Origin: Atopsyche davidsoni
Taxonomy: Eukaryota; Arthropoda; Insecta; Trichoptera; Hydrobiosidae
Direction of reading: 5' to 3'
NCBI GenBank assembly: GCA_022113835.1
Contig: JAILWY010000023.1
Coordinates: 10,044,001-10,108,000 of the forward strand
Length of the DNA: 64,000 nt
The notes below the pieces were generated by a model. It worked only from the letters and a program-made list of their open reading frames with translations, made no database searches and was not told where the DNA came from. The number at the start of each line of letters is the position of its first letter. Within the stretch, counting starts at the first letter, position 1. The position numbers and the translations under genes were made by a program. Shown piece by piece: positions 26,071-37,850 of the stretch.

Positions 26071-29000
26071 ATTTTGATGTTCATCGAATCTGATTAGTGA
26101 TTAATTTATATACAAGAAATTGCATGATATGATTTCCACATTAGCATTTTTTTTAAAGTACTCGCTCAATTATCTATTACGTCGGTATTAAAAAAACTTT
26201 TTTTTTTAATTTGATCGGAAATGTTTTGATTTTCTTTTAATTCCTTAAAAAAACAATTCATCACGGTTCAAACTTTTATTGAAACAATTTTTTTATATTA
26301 ATAACACGTTTTTGTACAGTAACTTTTTTTAAGTTCACTAAAAAATAATACTTAATTTTTAAAATTTATACATATTCTTAAAAAAATCTATAATTTTTGG
26401 AAAACTGTTTTATAAAAGTAACAGAGAGACCTGCACGATAATATAAATGTAAATTTAAATAACATTTTGCTCTGCTTGTATAAATTAAAAGTCTTGAATC
26501 CAAATCAAAAATCACCAAAAGGATAATTATTTATAGGGACTATAAAAAATATTGCTCTCACTTAATAAAAAATATATAAAACCGTTGGCGTTTGATTTGG
26601 TTTCGATGGCAGAATTAGAACTTTTGGATGCTTTGTTTACAGAACAAGTAGTTTTAAGACTAATAAGTAATAAAAAAAATTCAATTAAAAATATTAAATA
26701 TCATAGAAATATATACATTTCTAATTATAATATATTTTTAGATTTCGTGAACATACTATTGTTTTATAAAATTAAAATTTTTGGTTTGTATTTTTTCTTG
26801 TTTCGACAAAAAGAATATATATTTCTAATACTAGAAGAGGGATACCAATTTTGATAAGATTTAAAAAAAAAATTAAAGTATAATTTTTTTAACGCAATTT
26901 TTCAATGATCTTAATTTTGTTACACGAGTTTACTAACTTAGCGCGGTTAAATGAGTTTTCTTTTACTTAATTACAAAGCTATTCGATTTTACGAGATCCT
27001 ATTAAACCTTGAATTTAATTACTTTTAATGTGTAATATAATTACTAGTTTATTTTCTGCACCGGTTGCCTTCATTTATTTGACCAGATCTGGTTTCGATA
27101 ACGGAAACAGTTTTTTGATACATTTGCAATACAATCGCGCAGTTGACTTTATGTAAAGTTTTTATAGCCACTCTAAGTACTTATACAAACAAGCTGTTAG
27201 CGCACTCTGACTGCTTCTGCCTTATAGGGACTTATTGAAAAGGTGTATTTGGATAAACAAGATTAATTACAGTTCTTACACTTAATGATTTATGTCTATC
27301 TTTATTTATATTTATTATATTGTGCTAGATATTCCATGTTAGGTAACGAAACATTTATGCATTGTATACCTCCTGTTATTCACTTATGTATTACCCATTT
27401 GTCATTTATCATCTATTTATATTATAAAGTTTTTTTGATAATTACATTAAATAAAAAATATATAATGATCTGACTAACTAACTATCTAATCGATCTAACT
27501 AACTAACTTAACTCAAGTACTTTTTCGATATCCGAGGGTTTCTGTAAAAAATACATTACCAATTATACTAGTTCGACTATTTTTCGACATAAAAGAAAGT
27601 CGTTTTCAAGATACATCACAAATAAGCGATTTATATAAATAAATTACTTACTCTGGTGAATAATGATGAAATAATGTTTTTTTTGTAATATTTGATTGAA
27701 ATATCAATATATTTAGATATCTAAAAAAATACATACTTCATAAAATAAATAAGAATATTAATGTATGCAATTGCATACCTACATGACTGGAAAGAATACT
27801 AGATAAAAGTTTTCCAAGTCTGTCTCTTTGAAGGTTGGATTTAATATCAGCATATTGCGTACGTTAAAATTTCAAAGATTTTTCCACTTGAATTATAACG
27901 TAAAGGAAAAATTCAAGTTTGATAGCAAATAAGAAAATAAAAATGCACGAGGGGCTTAGCTTATTGCTTAAATTTTCTATAACAGTTCACCCCTATAAGA
28001 ATGTTCGGTCAAGTGGGAAAATCCGCAAGGTAATATTTTTCGCGCTGCTTATAACATTCAAAATAGTAAATTAGTATTTAATATTGATTTTAAAGCATAT
28101 TAATACAATTTAAAAAAAAAAACAAGGCTTAAATGATTATAAACTATATTTTTAAAATTAAGTTTTTTATCTGCGTTGTAATAAAGGGTGAATAATCATG
28201 TATTTGAATATGTAATAACTTGTGAATCTATGTAAAAATGAGCACTCAAGCAATTTTAATTGGGTACGTATTTTGCTGACACATGCAACAATTACCTATT
28301 GATTGGATAAAAATAATAGACCAGTTAATTAATTGATCAATTATTTGATTTTTGTTTTAAATAATAATAATAACACAGAATTTTCAACTTAAGATTTCAA
28401 TTGCACTTTGTCTTTCTATGGAAGCCTTAGAAAAGAAAGATCAGATTTAATACTCTTGGTTAAAACCTGAAATGGAAAGAACAAACATAATCGATGACAG
28501 CTATAAAATTCATCAGTTCACTGCTCATTCAATAATTAATTATTTACTCTCTTATTAAATTCAAGCTAAATATAATTTATCTAAAATATATAAACATAAA
28601 TTACAATTTTACCAACAAAAAAAAACTCATGATATTCTCTTTGGCAATCATGTCAAAAAAAATGTATAAAAATAATGTAGATTAAATCATTCAAAATAAT
28701 TGGGCACTACTAACAACTGGGAATGCTTTCGTTAGTAATATTTTCTTTTGATCAGTGTCCTCTTTGTTCGCATAAAAAGAACTCCAGTTCCATCTCAATA
28801 TTAAAATTCGTATTTCTTTTAAATACATATTGAAATTTACTGTACGAGTAATGAACAGTATTTTCTTTTCTTTCGTGTATCCCAAATACGATCTGGAAGC
28901 CCGAGGCTACCATATAATGAGCAGTTAGTCCTGGAATACAGAATATGTCGTCTGATGACTAACCAATAATATATAAAATTACATTTAAAAGAATAGAAAA

Positions 29001-30194
29001 AATCTATAGTAGTAACATTGAAAAAATATTTACAGTTTGGACAACAATCTTTCCATTTTTGTACCTTATTTGTATATTTAACTAATTATGTGTAAATACG
29101 TAATAATATATACCTAATGTAATTATCACAATACTTGTTTTGTAAAATAATAACTTTTGTTTTGGCAATATATTTTTTCCCTAAAACAATAATTTTAATT
29201 TCTTCAAATAAATAGATAAAAATATTAGTTATTTTATTTTAGTGCTACTGCAGTCCCAGGGGGAGACTTTCACGATAGACCTCACATTCATAATGCACGA
29301 TTATCCAAAAGAAATTCGGGCATAAAAGAAGATGTCATATAAAGTAAAATCTATTCTTTGTATATTTACTCAGATGCTTTAAAATATGGATTCTGCGCAA
29401 CGGTAAATAAGGATTTCCTTTTGTCAGAGCGAGAGCACACGTCATTAATCTGTTTCGGTCGGATTGTCTCGCAGATTTTTTGATATAACGATAACGACTC
29501 GAAGGAAATGTAAATTATTTATTTCCTTTATATTACCTTACTGGCTGGAGGCTCGCTTATTGAAGTTAGTTTCCTCCGGCCCCTCGCACACCCTCTCATT
29601 TATATTTCAGATTTATTTTCATGAGATGCCCTGTGCTTTGCAAAGCTCTTCTACTTAACGTTCATTGAAATACTATTTTTTTCAACTACAGCAAAAAACC
29701 TTTCTGCTTTATAAATAACTCACAACTTTTAATTTTTTTCTACAATGTTTGAAGCTACATAATTTATTACACAACTCATTAGTTGTTAATTTATAAATAT
29801 ATTTGTTAGCAATATTAACGATTTTTTTATATTCCTACTAATATCACTGTCCATTATATGTTAAATTATTAACATACAATAAACAGTTATGTTCGATTTT
29901 TAATTTTCTATAGTACATTAAAACAAAATATTTTAAATTTTGTTCCAGAAACATATTGCAATATTAAACATAGATAAATTTTAAGATATATTTAAAGGAT
30001 GCCGATTTATTGGCTAAAAAATATTAAAATATTCCATTCAATACTGTGGCCATAGATTAAGTAAAATTTTATTACCCAAACAGATACCTTGAGAAAAATT
30101 TACAATGTTTTTTATTTTTAATATTTAGATTGTCTTTTTCGTCCACTTTTCCTTCAATATTTTTGACAGAGAGTATTTGGTGGAATTACATTTT
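26071..30194. other. A+T-rich desert
   Basis: The poorest stretch of the window. A 100-codon plus-strand frame (26552-26854) is discussed separately. Small richer patches at 27050-27230, 27770-28030, 29250-29330 and 29400-29640 have no recognisable gene. A short TAACT-type repeat sits at about 27470-27510. Confidence 0.5.
26552..26854 (+). other. Weak open frame, unknown
   Basis: A 100-codon frame whose first third (around 26580-26660) is of mixed composition and Leu/Glu-rich; the rest is A+T-driven Ile/Phe/Tyr/Asn. It has no known domain, initiation context or splice signal. It might be a decayed mobile-element remnant, but chance cannot be excluded. Confidence 0.1.
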
Positions 30195-30318
30195 AATATT
30201 TTTGAGTAAATACTTGAGTGATTTTGATTGATAATGCCAAAGTGAAAGGTTGGCGAAACCGGTCACAAATAAAAACGAACATGTGGAAAATCACTCAAGT
30301 ATTTTACTCAAAAATATT
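30195..30318. repeat. Inverted repeat, 31/32-bp arms, possible MITE or hairpin RNA
   Basis: Arm 30195-30225 is the reverse complement of 30287-30318 apart from a single extra base, enclosing 61 nt. A 17-mer of the right arm recurs alone near 24386. There is no coding capacity. Either a small non-autonomous element or a hairpin precursor is possible; no target-site duplication is evident. Confidence 0.6.
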
Positions 30319-31194
30319 CAACTTTTCCTGTTATAAAAGTACTATACTTTTTTATTTTTTGTCTATAGCTAATCAGCAGATCTTTATATATTTTTATTAC
30401 TGTTAGTTATTATTGTTTTACTTGATGAAACGAAAATGTATAACTTCCGTTTTACAAAAACTTATTTATTTTTGTAGTTCGAGTACCAACTCATTTATTT
30501 GGTTTTATTTCATATATGAATGTGAACAAAAGAACTCCCTTATATTTTTATCATGAATTATTCGAAATAAATGCAAAGTCTCTCGCCTCCTACGATGAAA
30601 ACATTTTAGTTTTAAGATTACCGTGCATCTGTGTATTTGTTGCATAACAAATTTGCTGTAGGGGTTGTTTTTTTCTCAAAGTATTAAGCAAGGGAGGGAG
30701 TTTAAAGTAACATAAATAACCGGATTAAGTAGCTACGATGAAATCAAACAGAATGAAAGGAAATTTCTTACTGCCAATCTTGTAATAATAATTTTCTTTT
30801 AATGTTAAATTAAGCTTTTGTCTGATTAAAATAAATGATTTAACCAAACTCGAAAAAAATATTTCGAAATTTTTCTGTTGGGGCACCAAACTAGAAAACT
30901 CTTGTTCAACATATAATAGTACAAATTTTGAGCAACCAGTCAAACCTAATTATTACTTCCAAAGCCCATAAACAATATAATTAACAACTTATATTCTCAA
31001 TTAGCTGGATAAATGTGACATTGGGAAATTTCAAAGATACAGTTTTGATTACGTGTTTTATTACATAGTATATGAAAAAGAAAGTAGGTAATTTTTAAAT
31101 ATATATCGCATATGACTAAATCTATTGTATTGGGTACTGAAAAAGGCTTTGAAAAACGCCTAAGACCCAAGAGCTGCAATCGTACTTGATATTC
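30319..31194. other. A+T-rich non-coding tract
   Basis: No gene is visible. A 72-codon minus-strand frame (30725-30943) has low-complexity Phe/Ser/Lys-rich composition. Confidence 0.6.
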
Positions 31195-31656
31195 AAATTC
31201 CCGATAAGTTATGCTATTGATTGTGGCGGTGGTGGTAGTAAGGGAGGGGGCGGAGGAGGGGTAATATATCGAAACTTTTCCCCGGCGCACATATCAAGTC
31301 TAATATTCAAAATGGCAACCACACCCCCTCTCCTACGCAATATCCGTATATTCCGAAAGGCCTCATTCATGCTTCGGAAATCTCACCCTTATTGCGACTC
31401 CCACACGTACCCCCGATGGGCTTTTTTTCTACCATAAGATTATATGAAAAAAAACTCTCTCACCCCCCCGGGCACGTATTTTTAGGGGAGGACCAAGGGG
31501 GTGCTAAATATCGCGGGGGGAGAGGAGTAATTCGGCGATTGGCATAAATCAACGGTAAATCAAGAATTAAGTATCCATACTTGCTTTTGGAAAATATAAA
31601 ACCCGCACAGGCACCTTCAACCCAACCATTTTTTGCTGACGCAGATACTTTGAGTT
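31195..31656. promoter_or_regulatory. G-rich/C-rich island with quadruplex potential
   Basis: A G-rich run at 31223-31261 (GGT repeats, then GGG, GGGGG, GGAGG, GGGG) can form a G-quadruplex on the plus strand. C-rich and G-rich clusters follow near 31463 and 31495-31525. Overlapping short frames on both strands reflect composition rather than genes. Confidence 0.35.
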
Positions 31657-31663
31657 TATATAT

Positions 31664-31723
<60 letters not shown>
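31657..31723. repeat. CA/TA compound microsatellite
   Basis: A short TA run, a CA run (31664-31685), then a long TA run to 31723. The short open frames crossing it (poly-His/Thr, poly-Tyr/Ile) are artefacts of the repeat. Confidence 0.9.
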
Positions 31724-31727
<4 letters not shown>

Positions 31728-32029
31728 CCACTCCGTAAAAAAAAAAAATCATTTTTGAATAAAAAATTTGGTTTAAATACATTAACCAAAAAACATTATT
31801 AATGATAAATATGTTTTTTTTAATAGTTTATAAATATGCTTATATAAATACATATATAACGTTTAGATTATATCGATGATTTAAAATATGAAAAAAATAT
31901 ATCCTTATAATGAATTATTCAAATTAAATTAAATATAGTACATAGTATATATGAAACAAATGTGATTATTAAAAAATTAAAAAAATAAAAACAAATAAAG
32001 ACTTTAAACGACTTTATATATCAACTTGG

Positions 32030-32640
32030 TTTATTCCCCTAACAATCGACACCACGGACGTCATCAGCACCAAACGGAATTGATTGATTTTCTCTAAATT
32101 TAGAATGTCTGGACGGCGAAATTGATTTAAAAGTTCCACTGCAGCTCTAGTTCAATTAATCACCCTAGCGAAAACTTATATCTCGGATCTCGAAACGTTG
32201 GAATTACCGTTCGATCCCATCCATTCCGTATCAAAGCAACCAGAGGTTGTTTCCACCCTACAGTCTGGCATTTTCAACCAAAATTCGATCTCTAATTCGG
32301 TTTTTCATCCACCTTAAGTAGCTTGGGTACTTATAGCCTTCACCACTACGAAGCAAATAGACAAGTATACGTGTATGTATGCGTGGTCCAATATATATTT
32401 TTGTTGGAATCCGACAAACTCTGGGAGTGATTTTCCAAACTCTAACGTCATCGCCCCTATTTTCTGTCTTTTTATCTCCATTTGCCCCCTTTTGTGCCTC
32501 GCTAACAAGAGGGAGAGGAATCTCTATCGCAGGCTGACTAGTAAATAAGGGAAAAAAACCGTGTGAGGGTGGAATCAAGAGGTAAATACATGCAGGCTTT
32601 TTCTGAAGAGGTGAGGAGGTGCTTTTAAGAAGTGCACGTC
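32030..32640. promoter_or_regulatory. Long complex island
   Basis: About 600 bp of mixed, non-repetitive sequence between A+T-rich flanks. It contains GGACGTCATCAGC at 32056-32068, sharing ACGTCATCAGC with the CRE in the 35.8 kb island. A 137-codon minus-strand frame (32258-32671) is the second longest in the window, basic and Ser/Pro-rich, without a recognisable domain. Regulatory DNA is favoured over coding. Confidence 0.3.
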
Positions 32641-33440
32641 TTCTGTACATACTTTTTGACGTTTTATCCAAAAAAACTAATGAAACAAAACAATATTAAT
32701 TAAAAAAAAAAAAATAATAATTAAAAATGTATTCAAATGTACTTAGAAATATCATAAATAAATATATTTTGAGATATATTCATCATTCCTTCGTTGTAAA
32801 ATATGAGATAATGTTTTAGAAAAAAATGGTTTTATGTAATCACGAATATACATATGAACCGTATTTGTCATTTAGCTATTTAGTTATAGCATCGTAGAAA
32901 TCCTAAAAAACGTGATTGGAAATTAATCCATCACACATGTATAATTTTTTAATACTAATTTCACCAAGACCTGCATCAAGCAATATAATGTTGTTTTTAC
33001 CCCATAAATGTTTTCATTTTTAGCTAGTTCACTAAGATCAAATAATTAATGTTTATTGCATCACTTGAATATATGTCGCTTTATAGTTTGCTCCATTAAT
33101 AAACTAAATTAATAAAGTTAGCGAGTTTTAACACTCCGTATAAACTCAAAACTTTTTGTATTAATTTAATTCCTTGAAAATGCCTTTAGTACCGAACCGA
33201 AACGTTGTTATATCAACTTAAGTTACAAAAAGTCAATTAATGTAATTAAAACAATCTCTTTTTTATACACAAATAATTTACTAATAGTTGTAATTCAATA
33301 ACCTACTTATGAAATATAGAAATATTTAAATTTAAAAAATATTTTAAATATACATTATGATATAAATATCTAATTTATTAAATTGAAAATTATAATATGA
33401 TATAACAAAGATTCAGGAATTTTTGCGCATACAAATTTTA
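32641..33440. other. A+T-rich non-coding tract
   Basis: No gene or repeat is visible before the tandem duplication. Confidence 0.6.
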
Positions 33441-33679
33441 ATAAATTTTTTTGATGTTATAGTTTTTTGATGTTAAAGAGTTTCATTGAAAAATAAATTA
33501 TTTTTCATATCAACAGAAACACAAATAACCGTATATAATAGTATAAAATCATATCGTATCATAAATTTTTTTGATGTTATAGTTTTTTGATGTTAAAGAG
33601 TTTCATTGAAAAATAAATTATTTTTCATATCAACAGAAACACAAATAACCGTATATAATAGTATAAAATCATATCGTAT
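33441..33679. repeat. Exact 120-bp tandem duplication
   Basis: Bases 33441-33559 are identical to 33561-33679 at an offset of 120; only the junction base differs. Within each unit, TTTTGATGTTA occurs twice. Perfect identity in non-coding DNA implies a very recent duplication or an assembly error. Confidence 0.95.
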
Positions 33680-33759
33680 ATCAAAATTACATTGAAAGTT
33701 TTATTTTCGAGTGGCACTTTGATGTAAAATAATAAAAACGATAGTTATCAACCACTAAG

Positions 33760-33960
33760 TATTGCGTGGCTTCCATCCTCACCGATAGCTGCCAGAAGTA
33801 TGCGACAGAGGCGGGGGCTCCGGAACCGCAAGGACAACAGAGAAGGAAGATAGTCGCGAGTGCGGGGCAAAAAGAGATGCGGATATGAGAAATCCATGTG
33901 AAAAGAAGAGTGGAATGCCAGCTGTACGGAGGAGGCGTACAGCAGGTGCATGAGAACTGA
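33760..33960. promoter_or_regulatory. Complex purine-rich island
   Basis: G+C-richer patch, purine-rich on the plus strand. Overlapping minus-strand frames of 67 and 120 codons (33748-33951, 33779-34141) are Ser/Leu-rich because of that bias and show no domain. Confidence 0.25.
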
Positions 33961-34006
33961 ACAGATTTGTGAGACTTTTTTTTAATAAATAATAATACCT
34001 GTTTGA

Positions 34007-34048
34007 CTGCATGTTGGTGTTACAATTAGTTGTAACACCATCATGCAG
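34007..34048. repeat. Hairpin with 19-nt arms and 4-nt loop
   Basis: Eleven perfect pairs (34015-34025 with 34030-34040), one T-T mismatch, then seven more pairs (34007-34013 with 34042-34048). A run of 15 T (34067-34081) follows, then a pyrimidine tract ending in CAG at 34092. It could be a mobile-element terminus, a cruciform, or a short Pol III-type hairpin. Confidence 0.75.
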
Positions 34049-34339
34049 GAGTTTGCTCCTTACTTGTTTTTTTTTTTTTTTATCTTTTTCAGAATTTAAG
34101 CTCGATGGACTGTGAATCAACACAGAGTAAGAGGTCAACAAACCATGTTTTTCTTAGACACATTACCAGTGAGGTAACTGAAGCATTTTTGAAGTATTAA
34201 TCATTATTTATATTTACAAAAGTTTACATTTACTATGATTTTTAATGACTCGTAATATTAACTAAGTTCAGCTAAAATACTACTGGCCTTTTTTGATCTG
34301 CATTAATGTGAATTTTTTTTTTTTTAAATATATGTCGAT

Positions 34340-34690
34340 CTTAACAGGTTCAGTTCAACAAAGGACCAATTCTTCGAATGAATGGGGGAAACGAGAGCGC
34401 ATGGCAAAGTGGTAATATATAGGCGAAACCTACAGAAAAATACCTACCACCTTATTACCGTCGCTACAGCATGCCCACACCTCCCCTAAAGCATAGCCTT
34501 TAGATATAAGGCAGAATCATAATGACGCAGGGAGGGTGAGGTAGCTTGGCACTTAGCATTTTGTATGAGGGGAGGCTTAGGAGATTTTCAATCGGTGTTA
34601 CGCACATACATACACATCGAGTGCCTCCACCGTCTTGGGCTGTAAGGACGTACTTCTTCTACAGTGTATTGCAGTAATTTTCTACCGTAT
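34340..34690. promoter_or_regulatory. Complex island
   Basis: Non-repetitive, moderately G+C-richer, with C-rich (34440-34490) and G-rich (34527-34575) segments. No open frame. It contains TGAGGTAG at 34537-34544, which is not a let-7 gene. Confidence 0.25.
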
Positions 34691-35009
34691 TTCTCTGAAT
34701 CGTTCACCAATGTATACATTTATATAGTATAGATACATTCATTCAAAACGAAATATAAGTATATCTAGAAAACTTGATAAGATATATAAAAATCAAACGG
34801 ACACAAAATAAAAAAAAAGTATTTATTTCTTAACATACAGGATTTATTTCCAAGTAGATAGTCAAGGTATTTTCTAAACAACAAAAATCGATATTAACTA
34901 TTTCTGTTTAAAATAATTACTGAAACTAAATCCAGATTTTAGTAAGCAATACCGGAAGTGCCATCATTATGTTATATGGTAAAAAGAAATCCCTCAAATC
35001 AATATACGT

Positions 35010-35420
35010 TTTCCTAATACCCAAATTCATATGCGGGCGCTTCCCTCACGTATTGTGCCGGATACCAATAGAGTGAGAATCTACGGCATAAAGGCGATGG
35101 TATTGGTTTGCAGTTAGGTATATCGGGGGAAGCCATACATACCTATCCGCATGGCGTACATCTGCGTAGCATATAATATATCCCCTGCGTATCAGTATCA
35201 GTGGCGTAATCCATCTTTTTTGATGGATGACGTAGGAAAGTATTCCCGCGTCTAAGTAATGTATAAGTGAATTTTCATATTGGAATTTTCTCGGTGGGGC
35301 TTTAAAAACAGATCGGGCGAAGGGAGAAGGGGGATGTTTTGTTTTTGTTTTTTATTCTGTTTTGTTCTCCTCGTGTGGTGCGCCGAAGGCCGTTTTTTAA
35401 TCAGGGAGATTGACTTTTAG
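35010..35420. promoter_or_regulatory. Complex island
   Basis: About 400 bp of mixed sequence, including CpG-rich 35030-35060 and a G-rich segment at 35290-35340. No open frame. It sits 220 bp upstream of the promoter-like island at 35640-35890 and may belong to the same regulatory unit. Confidence 0.3.
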
Positions 35421-35639
35421 TTTAAACGTATCAATCTCAGTTTTGGTTGTTGTTTGCTTAATACTATTACAGAGATTTATTGCGTTTGAAAAAGCAAGTC
35501 ATAGATGGTAGCATAACCGAGAATGAGATACTTCACAACTTGACACAAGTAGAAAATATTTATAAAACGTAGTAAATAATTTACCAATGCTTCGGAGCGC
35601 TTGTAATATCATAAATAGATAAATATTTTAAAGTAAAAT

Positions 35640-35890
35640 AAATAACCGCCTCATTTGCAGATTTTTTACTGCCGGGCCAATCAACCACCCACCAATCTAC
35701 ATTAAGATAATTGGCCAATGAAACGTCGCGTTTTCTCGCGGAATGTTTAACCTTCGCAATCGAAATCAGGAACGCTTTCCGCTCTCGCAGCGGCGGTGTG
35801 ACGTCATCAGCGCGGCCGGCCGGAAGGCTGTCATGGCGGGACCAAGATGGCCGCGTTTTTATTGAAAATCTCTTGAATTTCCGACTTCCA
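35640..35890 (+). promoter_or_regulatory. TATA-less promoter-like island (CCAAT, CRE, YY1/PHO)
   Basis: CCAAT at 35677-35681 and 35692-35696, then the palindrome ATTGGCCAAT (35710-35719), giving four CCAAT motifs within 43 bp. About 80 bp downstream is a perfect CRE (35799-35806) in a CpG-rich core, and 38 bp after that AAGATGGCCGC (35844-35854), close to the YY1/PHO initiator-type element. The order and spacing match a plus-strand TATA-less promoter with start near 35845-35860. The overlapping 65-codon frame (35711-35908) is probably incidental. No good donor follows immediately. Confidence 0.45.
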
Positions 35891-36360
35891 ATTGTATGCT
35901 TATTTTAATAATTTTCTTTCAGACTTTAATTTAAATTAATTTATTAAAGAAATCTTTATATAAAGTACATACAACAATGAAAATGCATTATTTGCATAAA
36001 CTATATTTTTATTGCACTTGAAATAAATTTGTTACTGGTTAAGATCAAACAAAAATACTTAGTAAATAATAAATCAATGGATATTTTAGTAATAAATATT
36101 TTTTTTTTTTATTGTAGACAACATCAACTTATGACTTATAAATAAAAAAGGGGAAAAAAACTTACTAACTTGTGAATATACTCGTACATTTCAATTCTTA
36201 GAAAATCATTGTGTTTATCATAAATTTAATAAAATGAATTTGTTTACTAGAATTAATATGAAAACTAGATTTTGATATACAACTCAAAAAACCAAATGTA
36301 AAAATTTTATACCATGATAGTATAATTTGTAATTATTCCGAAATTTTTATTACGCACAAT
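35891..36360. other. A+T-rich non-coding tract
   Basis: No gene is visible. POU octamer at 35990-35997. Confidence 0.6.
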
Positions 36361-36680
36361 CGTGCGGTTGACACGTTCAACTGGCGTTATTTACGCCAGC
36401 CGGAAGTCGCCTTCAATTTCATAAAATAAGATAAAACTTACATGGCAGTAGGCTCTATTTGCATACCACCTTTCTCCAGGACAGTGCCCGCGGCGGGGGT
36501 GGAGGCTCGCCAGGCCAGGCCGCATAATTACCCCGTCAGTCCCGGACCAGGACGCAGATAGCGCGCGCCTATCGTGCGAGCGTTTATGCACACTAGTTAA
36601 TGCTTCGATAGGCCGATAGCATCTTCACTTTTTAATACGACGACTTGGCGAAGGATAGAAGGAGTTACTCGAGTAATTTT
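36361..36680. promoter_or_regulatory. CpG-rich island with POU octamer
   Basis: CpG-dense core at 36475-36580 with ATTTGCAT at 36457-36464. On the minus strand a GTAAGT sits just downstream of this core (reading from about 36444), so a minus-strand non-coding exon is conceivable, but the exon side of the donor is weak. The 66-codon minus-strand frame (36391-36591) has no domain. Confidence 0.3.
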
Positions 36681-37429
36681 TATTATGATGCGTGTAAAAA
36701 TTCACAAGAATGACGCTGTTTTGATATGCTAAATATTTAAACTATCACATTTTTAATCGGAGAAAACCCTTGTTATTATATCTTGATGTTGAGTAAGGGC
36801 ATAAATTAAATTGCAATTTTAAAAAAAAAGAAGTATTTATAGTATAAATTTTCTGCTTTTGCAGATAAAATTTATTAATTTAATCATTTCAGTATTCCAA
36901 GTATTTGATTACGCTCTTTTACAGAATGATATATTGTTTTTAATGGATTCTGAAGAAAGTCTTATTATCAAATATCATTTTGTACTGATCTTCTACCATA
37001 TATGTCAAAATGCCTTGCCATTCAATGGTATATTTGTTGAAATTATTAATATTTCAGTATTAACAGAAATATATTTTAATTATAATATTAGGAGTTCCAA
37101 TTATTATATTTTACTGCATATAAAATAATTGCGACAAAAAAATTTCAAAGAAACACAAAATACCTGTGTTTATATGGTCGTAATACGTTTACGAAATCGC
37201 AGATACTTTTATAAGTTAGAATAATTGCATTTGAAATGTGTTTTTTTAATCAATCAAAATAGAGTTATAAAAAATCTTTTAGAAATTGAATTTTACTTGA
37301 ATCAGATGAGGTTCAACTTTAAAAGAAGACAGGCAAAGTAAGGTTTAGAAATTTTTTAAAATGATAAATAATAATTTCATTTATACAAAGCAATAGAATG
37401 CTAATAGAGCCTTGACACAATGAAGCCAT
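36681..37429. other. A+T-rich non-coding tract
   Basis: An 89-codon plus-strand frame (36859-37128) is Ile/Phe/Tyr/Asn-rich and typical of chance A+T-rich frames. Nothing else is visible. Confidence 0.6.
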
Positions 37430-37850
37430 TTGTCTGAGCCCGCAGTCCTACCATAAAACAATCAAAATTACTTCCGGAATTATACTTAAAGCCCGAAATT
37501 ACTTCCCAGCAAATTACTAGGCGGACAAATTAAAGCGATCGCGGCCTGCAATCGGCACGCACCCGTGATTACCAAAGTCATTTTCATTAAAATGTCTAAT
37601 TAAAATATTTAATGTGTCGCTATTGCCTCCTGCATTTGAGATTTGATGGGCGATTCTCCGACGTGCGGATCAGTCGTGTCGTACGATCCGTCATGCGATT
37701 CGTCGCGTGCTCGCCCGAAGGACGACATGCTACCGGTCGTACGACGCTCGGACGCCCAGCTACCAGAAAATCTTGACATGATAAATGGGCGGTTCCGGTA
37801 CCACCGAGATTGGACGTCCAGATTGTGCTCGGCTACCTAAATTGGATTTC
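37430..37850. promoter_or_regulatory. Extremely CpG-dense island
   Basis: Between about 37659 and 37756 I count 20 CpG dinucleotides in 98 bp, including two copies of TCGTACGA (37679-37686, 37737-37744). A 65-codon plus-strand frame (37643-37840) spans it, with balanced composition but no recognisable domain. Promoter or enhancer is more likely than coding, though a small exon cannot be excluded. Confidence 0.35.

Noticed and set aside
31581..31802. His/Thr and Tyr/Ile repeat peptides
   Set aside because: Direct translation of a CA/TA microsatellite.
32258..32671. 137-codon minus-strand frame
   Set aside because: No domain, no good splice sites, and a competing frame on the same strand; treated as a regulatory island.
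34093..34127. Possible 34-nt exon between a pyrimidine-tract acceptor and AGA|GTAAGA
   Set aside because: The donor is only moderate, and the acceptor tract lies beside a T15 run and hairpin that explain it.
34537..34544. TGAGGTAG, the first eight bases of let-7
   Set aside because: The match ends after the seed and no complementary arm lies within hairpin distance.
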